Shown piece after piece: positions 48,892 through 63,021 of a stretch of 64,000 nt of DNA. Below the pieces are notes generated by a model, which was not told the DNA's origin, ran no database searches, and saw nothing but the letters and a program-made list of their open reading frames with translations. A program made the translations under genes and the position numbers. Position 1 is the stretch's first letter. Every line of letters starts with the position of its first letter. The DNA is from Silurus meridionalis (Eukaryota; Chordata; Actinopteri; Siluriformes; Siluridae). The DNA is taken from assembly GCF_014805685.1 (NCBI RefSeq), contig NC_060892.1:8055990-8119989 (forward strand), written 5' to 3'.

Positions 48892-50634
48892 TATTCAGTG
48901 TAATTGAATTTACAGTTATAGATGTAACCATGAAATAATGTGAACGCCATCTGTTATTAATGCTTAATGCAAAGCCGAATAAAATCTCCAGCACATAGCA
49001 TTAAGATTGTATAATTTCTTCAGTCTATTAGGCAAGTCCAGATATGCCAGACTTTTCTGGCTGTTAAACGCCTCTGTCGTGATGACTATTAATGTAGGGA
49101 TTCTGTGTGCCCCTGCCGTGGCTGTTTTGGGGTCTGTTATGGAAACCTTGCTTCGCTTCATTCCCATATTGGACCTTGTTCCCAGCACAGTTGTTGGAGG
49201 GATCTGCATGTGCTGAGAGCCTGTCAAGGGTTGATTTAGGGTGAGCATATAATGAATTGAGCTTTGAGTGAGTTGTTGCTAGAGAGAGTTGGTGGCATGA
49301 TGACGATGCTAAGGTAGTCTGCCTACTGTTATGACAAATATGCCAGAACTCAATTTGACAATCTCATGGTGTGTGAGTGTGTTTAACTTATAGTACTTGA
49401 CAATGTGAATTTGCAAAGTATCTCTGAGCTGTGTCTGCTGACGGAGGGCCTGCTTTGTAACTAATACTTCCATTTATCTATCCTGCAGTGACAAATTCTA
49501 TTACTATTTCTGTAAGTGCTTTCAGTGTTCACATAGCACCAAAACAGGGAAATAAATGTGCTGTCTTCTGTGTAATGTCTGCTTGTCCATCCTCTGACGA
49601 TGGTCCCAGACTGAAAAAATCTAATTAATCTTGGCTTATTAGATACCTGCTGGTCCACATGACAATTACAAAAAATCGAAAACCTAGGACCTTGCAGTTA
49701 CTTTGATTCACATCGAAACACAGCAAATATTTAATAGCCATTTGTAAAAATAAAAATGATAAAAACATCACTGGCAATGTTTAGTTTACATGCCAGTAAA
49801 GGGAATGCTTATCTTCCCCATACATACCCATGTGGGGCCACTTCATTTACAAATGGGGTCACTAGAGGAACTTTCCTTTCATTCATTTATTTTTCAAATG
49901 GATATCAGAATTATTCACAAGTGTTACTGGGAATCACATTTATACCTGCCACAATTTATTTAACATAGTTTCATCTGATATGTTTCATTAGTGTTGGAAT
50001 TATGCAATAAAAATGGGCACGTTTTCCTGTTTATCTAACCCCCAAACACTACTGTTCCTCAAATTTAGACTTCAGACCTACTGAAAGGTCTATTTTGTGT
50101 ACAAATTCTGGATTTTCTAGATTAGTTAGTAGTTTGGAATATTAGGCAACAGATTATTGGAAACACATATCTTAATAAGGGTCAGAACCAAGACAGATTA
50201 TTTTTTGTCAGTTTAACTTTGTTGTGTGTCATTTAGAATCATTGAAAACCTCTGATCTGGTATTTAGTGAATATCGCTTTTAACTTCAGGCACAAGATTA
50301 CACAGTGTGTATGTGAACATGCGAATGATGTTTGCACTACTGCTATTTCTACATGCATAAAATATTATGTATCAAGTTCACATGAAAATCTTTTGCAGAT
50401 TATACCAACAAGACTTTTTACTCGACTGATAGCCAGTGCAAGGAAGATTGCTTTATAAATGAAGATTAGCATTATAAATGCACAAATGTAACTGTAGAAA
50501 TAATGATAAATATGGACATATCATGTTTGGAAGCCAAGCTTTGGGGTCACAAAAATTGCAATGATGAATAACTCAAATAGCTTTGCGTACATTTGCTTGG
50601 TTAATCTACATGTATCATTGCTTGTAATTTATCA

Positions 50635-50645
50635 ACAACAACAAC

Positions 50646-50681
<36 letters not shown>
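50635..50681. repeat. (CAA)n(TAA)n microsatellite
   Basis: CAA units followed by about 13 AAT units. Confidence 0.9.
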
Positions 50682-52489
50682 CTTTATTTTATATAGCACC
50701 TTTAAAAGTTACATCTTAAAGTACTTTTCAAGCATATAAATAGGAAATAAAAACATGAAAATATAATAAATAAACAAATAAACAGACAAACAAACAAATA
50801 AACAAATAAACAAATAAGAAGAAAAAGCCCGATCACTCATATAAATGACTAGAAGAAACAATCGCAATCTTAACATTTTTCTCGCAATAACAATAATAAC
50901 AATAATTATTATAATAATAATAATATTCAATGTTTCAAGCATTGATTCATATATTATCCACATTATAATCCATGCTATATTATCCAAAATATAGTTAATA
51001 ACCATAAAGCTAAGCAAACACCAATGTTTATACAACACCATTACAATACATGAGTGTAAGCCATGTAAATGTAGAACACACATGATGTTGATGATAGGAA
51101 GGTACTATAGGCCAGTTCCCACATGTTTCACAGCTCCCACAACACCCCCCACCTTCCCCTAAAAAGTCTCAGAGACCAGTCTTGGAGTTTTTCCTCAAAC
51201 ACATCAAATTGTCCCTGGCATTTTAAATTCACTTGGTCCATAGGACAGTGACTGTCGGAAAAATCCACCAATTTTACAAGAGCATAACCATTGACAGGAG
51301 GTCAAATGAGTCTCTTTCTCAGCATATCTCATGTGTCAGGAATGTCAAAATGGTCATCACATCTCTAAAGTGTCATATTTCCTATGACAAGTTGCATGGT
51401 TTTATAGCAGCAATAATAAGATTGACAGCAAAAACAAGCTCCATATATAAACCGCAGGGGCTTAAACTAATAGATAAAGCATATGTTGGCCTCGGACACC
51501 TACTCTGCCAGTCTCTTCATGCACCATGAGACACATAAGCATACGATAGGGTATTCAGAGTAGTCCAGCTCCCACAGACTTCTTCATAGTGTGTCTAACA
51601 CGGTCTACTGCCTGCTCTGCATTTTTGATCCTAGCCAGCTGTGCCTTCTTGGCTCTTTCTATTACACTCGCGCCAGTGTTTCCATATAATGCGAGCAGTG
51701 GATAACGTTGAAACGGATTATGAGGCAGAAGGAAAAAAACAGAGTGTAGGCAGGGTACGTTTTTGGGAGCAGGGAGTGTGCTTATTAATTTTGGTGGATT
51801 GTTGGAGGGGAAGTTGTGGTTGTGAGCTGATGGGTAATGTGGACAAGTGACAATCCGAGGTGGTGCATAGCACGAGAAGGATAATACCAGGCACAGGCTT
51901 GGCTTCTGTGGTTTGTGGCATGATGACAGTGGGTATTTATAAAAAGAGCGGTTAAAGGATCCTGAACTGGCAGGTTTAGTTGTGCTGGGCTCCGTCAGTG
52001 ACATTTTGATGTATTGCGGCGGAGAATAAAATAAGTCAGCGTAAAGGGAACCAAGTAATGTATAGCTCAGTTTTGAGGGCTAGCTTGCACCGTGTCACTG
52101 AGGACCCATGAATAGGCAGAAAACTGGTACTTAATCATCGACAATGAGCTGTAATGTTGAAAGAATAATTCTCTTTGGCTCATAGTATAGTGAAGAGTGA
52201 TCTACTGAGACATTATCAATGGCTTCAATGCTGTGGGTGAAATTGCTTGCAACCAGTGTCATATTTGAATCTTCATACATATTTGATATTTATTTGCAGT
52301 TATATGTTTGATGGTGCCAAACATCTACTGGCAAAAGCCACACTCCACTTGTGTTGTTATATCTGTTTATTAACTCTATTACCCTTGTGATGTTTGCATT
52401 TTATTTTATTTTAATTTTACTTGTATTGTAGTTTTACAGAAATAAATAGATTAATAATATATATTTTTTCAGTCATAAATTTGGTGTAT

Positions 52490-52640
52490 CCGTATAAGTT
52501 TAGCCCTAATCAGCAATGCCAGTGGCGACAAAGTCAAGGAAAAATTCCCTGAGACGATGCAAGAAAGAAAGCTGTAGAGCAACCAGACTCAAAAAGAAAA
52601 TCCATCCTCATCTGAGTGGCACCAAATGCTCATCAATTAT
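52490..52640 (+). repeat. Family A repeat
   Basis: Contains aatgccagtggcgacaaagt, aaaaattccctgagacgatg, gcaaccagactcaaaaag and CATCCTCATCTGAGTGGCAC. Confidence 0.8.
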
Positions 52641-52689
52641 TCCCTGCTGGACACATAATAAAAAAATATTCACGGCAATTTTAATCCTA

Positions 52690-53364
52690 AGCAGTGATGG
52701 ACGAAGTACACAAACCATGTTCTTGAGTTAAAGTAGATAAACACTAGGTAAAATATTACTCCAATAAAAGTAAAAGTGCTTCATTTGATCTTTTACTTGA
52801 GTAAAAGTACAGAAGTATTTGCCATTAAATCTGCTTAAGTATCCGCAGTACAATGATTTATTATGGCTATAATGTCCTATTTTTATTTTACTTAATAACT
52901 CAGTTTATGTGAAAACACTGATTGATATCTATTAAAACGATCATGAGCCCAAAACCTTCTTTTTAACTACTGAAAAAAATTGCTCAAATAAGAACAAGAT
53001 AGAGTCAGGAGTTTCTTCCATCATTTATTACTCAACAATTATTATGTTCTGCTTGCTTTTGAACTGACGCTTGAACTGTATGTTGGTGATAAGTAGATAT
53101 CAAGTTTAAAACAGAGCTTGAGCTCTACCCTGATCGGTGGCCTGCTGTGTGCTTGAACAGTTTTTATCCACTTATAAATAAAAAGGAACGACTGATTTCG
53201 CAAAATGTAGTTGAGTAAAAAGTACGATATTTGTATTTGAAATGTAGTGAAGTTAAAGTAAAAGTCTCCCTAAATAGAAATGCTTCAGTAAAGTAGAGAT
53301 ACGTGAGAAAGCTACTTAAGTACAGTAACGAATTACATTTACTTTGTTACTGTCCACCACTGGT
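52690..53364 (+). mobile_element. Family E repeat, copy 3, best preserved
   Basis: The left end AGCAGTGATGGACGAAGTAC and right end CTTTGTTACTGTCCACCACT (inverted) form terminal inverted repeats, indicating a DNA transposon derivative of about 675 bp without coding capacity. Confidence 0.8.
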
Positions 53365-55429
53365 CCTATGTAATTGTGGCAAACTGATTGACATTTTTTA
53401 GCATTTTTTTGTGAAATTTAAAATACAGCAAAATTAGGCAAATAATTCATGAATACATTACAAAAAAAATCTGTTATACATGATGTTATCAATATTCGGA
53501 TAAATATGTAACAGTTCTGTTCCATTTTATTCTACACATGATGCTGTCATTGATCGTGTCTTCTTGAGGACTGATGTCTCACCTCTTTTACGAAAGAAAT
53601 ACTGCAAGAAACAAAAGTTCTGTTGTAAACAATTTTATTGACTATGTGACAGGCTTTATTGGGAATCGAAAATTATAAGTAGCAAAAGTTGTTTGCTTTT
53701 AATATAAGAATTAGGTTTCACAATTTAAATTAATTATTCTTTTTCAATTACATTGATGACTTCAATGATAATTTTGTAAAAACTGTAATGACAATTTATT
53801 TAACTAAAACTAAAAAGAATGCCACTGTATAACACAAGGAGGTGGGTTTCTATTTTAGTTTTGTACGTTGCCTTTCTCTACATAAAGATGAGGCCCTGTG
53901 CCTAGGAGCTGAAAAAATATTAAAGCTGGACACACAACTTTCCACTTGACTCTGCTCTCCAAGTAAGGAATAGTGCTGTTTTGGGTTATCCTTCTCTTTT
54001 TTTTTCTTTTTGGTGGGTCAGACACTCATTCACCCTGAAAATCCCCTCATGGCATAAACAGAAGTGCAATTTGAAGTTTTCCTTTTAGATCTGCTAATAT
54101 TTAATGTAGTCTGCTACTCTTTTAATGCCTATAATGCTTTCTTCAGTACTAATAGGAATGCTGATGCAGCAAAGCAATAGTTTCATCAATTCTATAGATG
54201 ATATAGTAAAATGTGCATGCATGGAGAGTTGATATAATTGGACTAAACAGCACTAAAGATTCCTGTCTATTATAGATTTCTTTTTAATCTCTTCGCATTA
54301 TTTGCTGCTCAGGTCCTAAAGTGGATTTTATTTGGATTTTTGTTGAACTGTGCACAACCAGAATGAAAAATTTGGTAAATTCTCCTCTAAATTTTTGTTA
54401 GCAAAATGTCTTGGATAAGAAGGTTGCTTTTTTTGATTACTTGATGTTTATCAATCAAGTTTTTCTCTCTTATACTGGCAAAGCTGGTACGTGGTGATGT
54501 TCTTTTGGACTGGGAGAACTCATATTCAGTAACGTCTGTAAAGAATCGCTAAGCTTGCGTTTGTATGTGTGAGGTTTGTGATGTGAAGTGCAGAGTCTAA
54601 TTGTCTCCAATTAAAATTTTCTTCATTCTCAGACACTTCTTAAGAGGTACTTTATCCCATCAGCTGCCAGCTTATGTTCACTCTGCCCTCTTCTGCCATG
54701 AGTCCTTGATCTATTTTTAATGCACTGTTTCCATGTATCTTCTCTGGGCTCCTGACTCACCAGTTAAGCTCCTGGAGAGGATGTATCTGTCCACTTTAAG
54801 AAATTATTATTATTTCACAAATGCTGGCCAGTGAATTCTGAAATAATAAAAAGTATGACATTATAAGATGCTTGTTATTAAAAGCACATTACTAACTGGG
54901 ATATACAAAAAGGCAGGAAATGAGAACATTTTTGTGTTGATAAATGGAAAATACATAAAGACCTATTAAAATGAATGATTTTCTTATTATTATTTTTGTC
55001 ATAGTTTTTCTGCTGTTTTTAATTAAAATCCACTGGTCCTTGGGTTACAAATTTCAGAAGTTCAAAACCTAAACAGAGTGAAGTTTTAGATAATCATCAG
55101 CTTATAGCCAGGAAAATTCCTGCATTTGTAGCCATATCAGTGAGTTTTCTTCTATGCTTTTACCTAATTTTAATGAGAGAAACGACATAACTGTGATTTA
55201 GGTGGTGCCATGTAAACAGAGTAATTGGGGGAGGCTCTGATGTGCTGATTATTTGCTGAAAACGCAAAGTCATACATTTTAAATGTAACAAGTCTCTCAG
55301 CTAAAATCTTTTCTGTAGGCTCATTCTGAGATGTTGATATACTCCACACTATTTTGTTTGAGGCATATCACACATTAATAAATAGTATGATAATCATATT
55401 CTTCTTTCATATTTTTCTTTCAACCTTAG

Positions 55430-55444
55430 CATCAGGACGCACAG
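55430..55444 (+). CDS. adamtsl3: Candidate 15-nt microexon of adamtsl3
   Basis: A 15-nt stretch is bounded by a strong pyrimidine-rich acceptor (ctttcaaccttag) and a consensus donor (CAG|GTGAGC). Its length is a multiple of three and both boundaries would be phase 0, so it could insert HQDAQ after DDQ without breaking the frame. No such insert is in the human protein that I recall. Chance occurrence is quite possible. Confidence 0.25.
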
Positions 55445-57309
55445 GTGAGCAGGTGGAATTTGAATTTAATGCAAATAAATAAGATTCTCGTTTGTCTTGG
55501 ATCACTGCCCCATAATGTTTCAGTACTTAGCTGCAATACATGGTGAGATTAATAATAAGTTAGAAATTTTTTGCATTGTGACCTCATTGACATGATATTA
55601 GGTGACATTTCTGATGACTAGCGTGTTGAGTCGTAATTTTTAGTGTGAGAGATTTCCATTACTTGCTACATTAACCTGATTGTTCCAGTCAGAAATCAAC
55701 AGGCAAATGTTGTATGACGTATGTTTAGTCTTTGGGTAATCAGAAAAGGTCAGTTCCATTTTATTTAAATGGTAAACAGTAGAAACAGTCAAATGAACAT
55801 CATCTAGCTGGTTTTATCTCACTGAACTTTCCATGCCATTCAACATCTCTTCGCAACACACATACACACACAACATGTTATTTTGCTTCCTCTGTGTCTG
55901 CTGAGAACTTCCACCTGCCCCAGAGAAACAGCTTGAAAGCTGCAAAATGGGGCCCTATTATAAAATTCCCCACTCTACTTCACATTTCAAACACACTTTT
56001 CTCTGGAGGCAGGACTAGTTTCACCCTCTCTCAGCTGGCCTGGATCGGTGCACGCGTTAGTGGCCGGCGTGACAGAGCCCAGATGTACAAATTGCCATGT
56101 GCACTCCCTGAATCCTGCTAATATAAAACTGATCAAGTGTGACATGTGGTTTTACCACATGGTCCTTTCTGGACCGATGCCCATTCAGGTTCCAGAAAAC
56201 TAAAAAGGAGGAGACGGCTTGAGGGGTCTTTAGTGAGCAACATCTGGAATGGCCGTGAGTGCTAGTGAAATGTGCAGAGAAATCACTATTTTTACACATA
56301 CACACAGACATAAAAAAATAACATCCTTTTCATGTTAAAAATATAGACACGCCAAACCACATTTTTTTTTTGATTTATTGATCTTATGTATACATATTTT
56401 TCTAGGCTAAAGAACTAAAAGATTTTTTACCAATGTTTCTATAAAGCTGATTTTGTTCATCTTTACAAATGTTGTTTTTATTAACGGCAAATACATGTAA
56501 TATGCAGAGGACATGCACGTTACAGCTGATTTGCATTTACCCACAAAACTCCTTTAAAGGTGAATGCACATTTTAGCTAAAGGCACATTTTAGTTATTTT
56601 AAATCATGTCTGCAGCATTTAAAAAAAAATCATCTCACAGCCGCTTTACAGACTGATTTATTGATAGCATTTTTTTTTTTTTTTTACAATTTGAATAGAA
56701 TTGTATTAAAAGAAAACAAACACATGCATCTATGACACACAAACTGCCCATCACTTTTCTAAGCCTTGTTTCAGACAACTGAGAAAGAGCAAGTGATCTG
56801 AACAATAAACCTATTCAAACCAATGCATTTGTCATTAATAAAGAATAATAATTTTCAGAATTAGTTCAATCCACAGTCAGTTGCATAAACGATAAGATTT
56901 AAAGGAAATAGTAATGTAATAAAATAATATACTGAATAATATAAAAAGTTTAATGACGCATATTTTCTGTGTTTAATCTGCTAATATGATGCATGGTGTT
57001 GTATGAAGAGTCAAGCTAGTCAGCTCGTCTAATTATTTAATCTATATAAAATCATCTATATACCACACGTTTAGGCACATTGCATATATAGAAAAATAAG
57101 CATACATAAACAAGAAGGTAGGTGTTGCTTTGAGTTCATATATAGTAATGTTCAAGTAGAGAAAAGGAAGACAATGGCGGTTATATAAAGGTACATGCAG
57201 ATATTTTTTTATACATCATACTATAGCTGCTCATTTTAAATATTATTTAAAATGTCAATAACCCTAACAGCTAATCTTGGGTCATCTAGCTAGCAAAAGG
57301 TAACCTATA

Positions 57310-57557
57310 TGGACAATTTGGGACACCTGACTTATTCTGCCATATGTGCCTCTTTATCAAACTGTTACCACAAAGTTGGAGGCAAACAACTGTAGCTGTA
57401 GCATTACGGTTTCAGCAAATAATAATAATTATAAATATTTTTATTTAATTAATAATAATTATAACAGCAAATGGGGACCTAATGTGAAATTGGATGTTTA
57501 AAAAGCACATACGAATCTTATAGTCGGGTGGCCACAAACATTTGTCTATAAAGTGTA
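57310..57557. mobile_element. Family C MITE, short copy
   Basis: The ends TATGGACAATTTGGGACACC and (inverted) TATAGACAAATGTTTGTGGC are terminal repeats of the type found at 9195-9616. An AT-rich segment lies in the middle. Confidence 0.75.
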
Positions 57558-58649
57558 GCTTCATAAAGGTAACTTTGAGACCTGCTTGCCGCATGTAAAG
57601 TCTTCTGAATGGAACATTACTCTGCCTTAGCAGACACAATGTAATCTTATATAACTTTCATCTGACCTCCCTGCACATGTTAAACACATTTGGCCCGATC
57701 TCAGCACATCATGCCTACCACATTATGTATTATTTAGCAATGGTATAATTATTGAACTCATTGCACTCGACAGTGGGGTTGTATTGGGCCATTGCACGCT
57801 GTTACTCTTTGTCTAAATTTCAATTCATTTAATTATCCACAGTGATTACTATGGCCTGAACAGGAAGAGTGTGTCCCAATCTTGTACATGCACATAACCA
57901 TATTTTTTAAACATATCCAGGCCGAGATTGTGTAAGACATTCTTGCTCCTCATAACAAATACATCGCGATCTTTCAAATGTGTTCAGTTCAACAGTATTT
58001 GACAATGTCAAAGGTGGATGCAAGAATATTTATGCATAAGGATCAGTTTGTAACGTGTAGGCCGATGCAGGCGGGAAATTATCACGTAAACATAGGATGT
58101 TCTTGATTAACGGCAATCCAAAAGAATTGTCACCATGGTACCAGGTAAAGGTCAATACATATGTAGGGAAAAGACAAAGAAACACAGAAAACAGGATTCC
58201 AGAAATGCATGATTACAGTCAGTTTGACTAAAAATAAGACAAAGTAACAGGACAGAACTGTTAAGGTAGAGGTAAAAAAACAAGTGTGGGAACAGAGGAA
58301 GAGACAGGCTGGAATTGTGGGTTGTTTTCATAACCATCTCTGAAACTAATGGAACAGTAGTGCTGCTAGTTACATATATATATATATATATTGCTAGTTA
58401 TATAAATGTTTTTTAGGTTTTCTTGCTGATTTTACTGATTTTGTTTTTTAAGCTGGTTGTTGGCGTTTAGGTTTTACATTAAATAACAAATTAAGTTTTT
58501 TTTTTTAAACTTTCAAAACAAAATTAGTTTAAATACATTGCTGGATATCTATTTGTCTAGTAGTCTGTCTAAACAGTCCCTTTTTCCACAATATTATTTT
58601 TCCACAATAATGTACTTTGACACTTCAGCAATCAAAGGGTGATCTCAAC

Positions 58650-58856
58650 AGGGTGTCCCAAAAGTCTCCATACATCATTGGAATGATCACATCTCTCTCA
58701 ATTTTGGCTTCCATTTTGGCAACAGTGTCCTGGTGTGCATTGCAACAGCCTCTTGAACCACCTGGGAGAATGATTTACAAACATTCTTCTTTGACAAATG
58801 CATTCTTAAAAGCTATCTAGGCTAATATTTTTTATGAAGATTAATGGACACCTTGT
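58650..58856. mobile_element. Mariner-type MITE-like element, about 205 bp
   Basis: It begins with AGGGTGTCCCAAAAGTCTCC, a typical mariner terminus, and ends with GGACACCTTG, a short inverted match. Confidence 0.6.
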
Positions 58857-59727
58857 AATAAACCTTGTAAAATATTTTATCATAATAACAAGAAAATCTA
58901 TTCAATTTCTATATTATATCCGTTCAAGTTGCTGGTAAGCTATGTATTATAACAAAATTCAGCCTTATTGATACATATTCAGGTACTGATCATCACCTCA
59001 TTGATGGGCCTTGATATGAATCTGTAACCAAACCTGCAAACATTAAGGTTTCACTACTGCTTTAAAAACAGTACATGTAAACAAATTTCAGTTCAATTCC
59101 TACAAAAAAAAAATGGCGAAATGACATGAGGGTGAAGGAAAATCTTTTGAAATAATGGTGAAAACATCATCTGCGTGATTTTATGATTTTGCCAGGGCAT
59201 CTGTTATATTGCAAGTACATATTGTCATGTCAGTGCCAGATTCAGCCTTGAACTGCATTTCCTGTAATCCACCCCAGCATGGCTGTTCTGGATTCCATTT
59301 TCCATCATCCACAACCTCTGCTGAATGTTTACATTCACATGATTACTGATCACTAATACCTCGACTCCGTCCACACAAACACCCACACACATAACCTGGC
59401 ATAACCTCTTGTAATAAAGATTGCTTCACTTGCCATTTGACAAATATTTTCATGTCTCCACTTTGGGATAAATCGGGCAAGACAAAAATGCAGAAACTTT
59501 TACAGAAGTCACACATGGTGATATTTTCCCGTACAGCTTTATTTTTGCGATGGAATATTCTGTAATTAATTAATTAAGCTGCATAGCTTCTTGTGTGTAA
59601 CTCAGGATTACTAATGAACTGTTCATAAATTAAAAAATTTTATAGTCAGCATTTATTTGCCATGAATTCTGATTATCAGAAGATGTGAAACTTTAAAACT
59701 GTAGCTTTAGCTAAAATACTGTTCTCC

Positions 59728-59960
59728 TTAAAGTGGACCTGTAACACAGTTTTTGCCAATCTCATGTTAATCTAAAGTACCTACAGAGTAGTTTTGCATC
59801 CTGAAGAGTCGTTAGTTTTATTAGATTTACTCTATAAAAGAAAGATACAGCTTTACGCTTCTTTCCGAAAACAGCTCCTAGAGGCGTACAATGGGCGGAG
59901 CTAAAGAGTCGTGAGCAGTTTTAATGTAACGATCGTCTGTGAGATGCGACATCGGTTTAA
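59728..59960 (+). repeat. Dispersed teleost repeat with the GGGCGGAGCTAAAGAGTC motif
   Basis: The stretch from aaagtggacctgtaacac through tacagctttacgcttctttc to gggcggagctaaagagtcgt resembles a repeat common in teleost genomes. It may extend to about 60620. Single copy here. Confidence 0.5.
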
Positions 59961-61059
59961 ATGAAACAGGAACGAAAAACCTTATAGACTTTCCATACGG
60001 AAATCTGATATATGGAAAGATATATGCAAAGCACATATATTGCATTAATGTTCATGTTTGGATTTCACAGATATAGAAATATAGTAAAATGAATGTCGAG
60101 ATGACAAATCATACACACATAATTTGCTTAAATATGGTGAATATAGTCGATCTTATATAGTTTTATTAAAACATCCTATAAACTTTTACATTTAGAGAAC
60201 ACTCGTTTGTGTGAGTATTGGCCTATTAGCAAAGTAAAATGTACTTTGAGATGACAAAGCTGTTTAAAAGAACCTAAACACATAACACATCTGTAAAACA
60301 TGATGCACGTAGTAAGTTGACAGAACATCTTATTGTGATCAAAGTTACTCAACTTGTATTCAATTTTTTATATGGAAGGCAGGAAATATTTCATTTGCCC
60401 AAAACTATAGTCACAGCAAAACTGAGATAAATCTAACACGACAGATCAAGACCGATTAAATCATAAAAACAGCTGATGTTTAAGTGTAAATCATTTATAA
60501 CTATAGAAAATATCTTACCTTGTAAAATCTTTTAATTTTCCTTGTCGCTGAGTCAGTGTTGCAGGAAGTATTCAGCCGACTTGCCACTATTAGAGTCTTA
60601 TTTTTTTATTTTTTCCGACTATAAGGTGCATGCGCAACATCTACATTTGTGTCTTACGGCAGCAAATCAGGTATAGTGTATGTACTTTAATTAGGTTGGT
60701 TATGGAGCCATTACATTTATGTTATGAATTGTTTGCTTAGTTGCAATTAGTGGCAAAAATTTACATAAAAATGAAGTTATTTCACGTTATTTCAAATGTA
60801 TTTAATACTATAAAATCAAGTGGCAATCAAGCAATCAATTTATTGAATCCATAGTTTTGTTTTGTTTTTCCGGAACTCTGCTATTTTGCAGTTTAATGAC
60901 AAGCACAAAGAAGAGCCTGAATAATTTAATTCCCCTGTGTGTGATGCATTTGGCAGATCTATAAACACCAGCAGAGATGCCTCAGATAAGCCCAAGACTG
61001 ACCTCTCAAATTACTTTCTAGGAGTGTATCAGTGTTGAATAGTCCCATGAGCAAATTCC

Positions 61060-61470
61060 ACATAAACATCTTCTTGACTTGACAACTCGCAACGACGTGT
61101 TTTGAGTGGCACGTACGCTTCAAGAGTGGAAGAACCTCACTGGAAGGTAACGAGAGATCAGGAAGACCTTCAACAAGCTCAACCCCCTTAAAAATGTCGA
61201 AATTATTCAGCAACTTGTGCATGAAGATCGTCAAAGAATCATCCACATGATCTCACTTCTGCACCCACCCTACCTGCCAGACATGGCTCTTGCAGACTTC
61301 ACCATTTTCCCAAAAATAAAGATCTGGCACAAAGGTCGGCGTATTGACGCCATTGCAAAAATCCATCCTGAATCACTTGCAAAAGGAGACTTCCAGGACA
61401 CGTTCCTGAAGTGGCAGGAACACTGGGAGAGCTACATTGCTGTGCAAGACAATTTATTGTGTGTATACAT
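61060..61470 (+). pseudogene. Mariner transposase relic
   Basis: Frameshifted pieces include GRPSTSSTPLK-like residues, then LLHPPYLPDMALADFTIFPK, IKIWHKGRRID and FLKWQEHWESYIAV. These match the HxPYSPDLAPxDxxLFPxLK catalytic segment and the C-terminus of mariner transposases. The catalytic motif is altered and a central part is deleted. Confidence 0.8.
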
Positions 61471-62015
61471 AGATGAGTACTTTCTTGTAAACAGAGCTTG
61501 TCTCGAATCTTTTGATACCACCTCATATTTTATGTCTCCTCCCCAGTCTTGTCATTGGTCCCACTTCCGTGTTTATTAGTTTGTGTATAAATGCTTCTTT
61601 GTTTCCACTATATCTCTGCCAAATATTGCGTCGAGTTCTCTGTAATTCTCTGAGCAATTTTTCTTGCTTGTTTCTTGTTTCTCATTCCACGTACTTGTTC
61701 ACCCTAGTTGACGATGTTTGCTAATCCCCTGACCTTAACCTGTTTCAGGGTTTTGAGTTTGCCTACAGATTTGGATTTTTTCCCCCAAAAAACCCAGTAT
61801 TTGCATCCACTTCCTTACATAGAATGTACGGCTACAAGGCAAGATGGTGTCACATCCAGTGCTTCCTGTCTATTATTACTTCTATACTGCATACTTATAT
61901 ACTATATATAATCTAATATACAAGCTGCAATCGAAGTTTATTTCTATAGAAAGTTTCTTTATATATCATATCTATATTCTTGTTTTGGACTAAATATACC
62001 AAATGCCCTTTTATA

Positions 62016-62587
62016 TACCGTAATTTACGGACTATTAAGCGTACCCAAATATAAGCCGCACCTACTGAATTTTACAAAGATTTTTATTTTGAACATAAAT
62101 AATAATAATAACGCTGTTGCCAAGAAAAATAAAGAAGCACAAGTTTTGGAAACCTGTCTGTGCTTATATGATTTCTGTTGCAACTGGAGTTAGCGAACTC
62201 TCCCTTCACCCAGACTCAACGCGTTACAACGGCTTGTATCTAAACAGTAGCCTACCAAGAAAGTCATTGTTCACTGTCTTCCTCCTTCCTTTCACAACTA
62301 TTCCTCTCAGGAGTTTATCTTTTGGCATCTTCGTGCGTTTAAAAATCACCATCGGTGGAAGTTTTTCTCCCGATGCCGTGCAGCTCAGAACACAGGTGAG
62401 GTGCGTTTTTTCGTTTCCGTTCGGAAATTTCATTGGTCTAATGTTATGGGGTTCAGTTTTTTGGCTTGAAGTTTGTGAAACCGGGAAAAACCCAGGAAAA
62501 TGTCATATATTAGCCACTTTGTTGTTTAAGCAGCGGGGTTCAAAGTGTGGGAAGAAAGTAGCGGCTTATAGTCCAGAAAATACGGTA
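62016..62587 (-). mobile_element. Pogo/Tigger-like DNA transposon with transposase remnant
   Basis: The left end TACCGTAATTTACGGACTAT and right end (inverted) TACCGTATTTTCTGGACTAT are terminal inverted repeats flanked by TA. On the minus strand 62433-62224 encodes THLTCVLSCTASGEKLPPMV, IFKRTKMPKDKL, the DDE-domain segment of pogo-like transposases. The rest of the enzyme is missing. Confidence 0.85.
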
Positions 62588-62961
62588 CTTAATGTAAGAG
62601 TAAAATTTCGAAAGTGGCAACTATACACCAGTTTTTTCCAACGTCATCTAACTGTTTTTTTTATTTATTTATTTTTATTCATGAGGCAGTGTTAAAGTGA
62701 TCCTGTTAGTCTGTTAGGCTTCAGTGGTGTTGATCTGTTCTGCGGGTCAGTGTCGAACAGCTGGATCCATTTGTTACAGAGACTTGCAGCAGCAGTACAC
62801 CTGTTGTGTCATTTCAGCAGGTTTAAGTTCTCCAAAGATCATAAATTTTATACAGTGACCACATGGGATCACATGTGTGGACTTACTTATGTGTAAATAA
62901 GCGTATGAATGCATGTACAGTATGAGTGCATGCACGTGTGCTTGGGTGTGCGTTTATAGAC

Positions 62962-62962
<1 letters not shown>

Positions 62963-63015
<53 letters not shown>
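62963..63015. repeat. (GT)n microsatellite
   Basis: About 26 GT units. Confidence 0.95.

Positions 63016-63021
<6 letters not shown>

Noticed and set aside
49007..49216. Hydrophobic 69-residue frame resembling a membrane segment
   Set aside because: AT-rich intronic sequence produces such frames by chance; no homology recognised.
51233..51529. 98-residue plus-strand frame
   Set aside because: No recognisable motif; inside an intron of adamtsl3.
51555..52004. 149-residue minus-strand frame
   Set aside because: Long for chance, but low-complexity (Pro/Ser/His), no known domain, no splice context; kept as unsupported.
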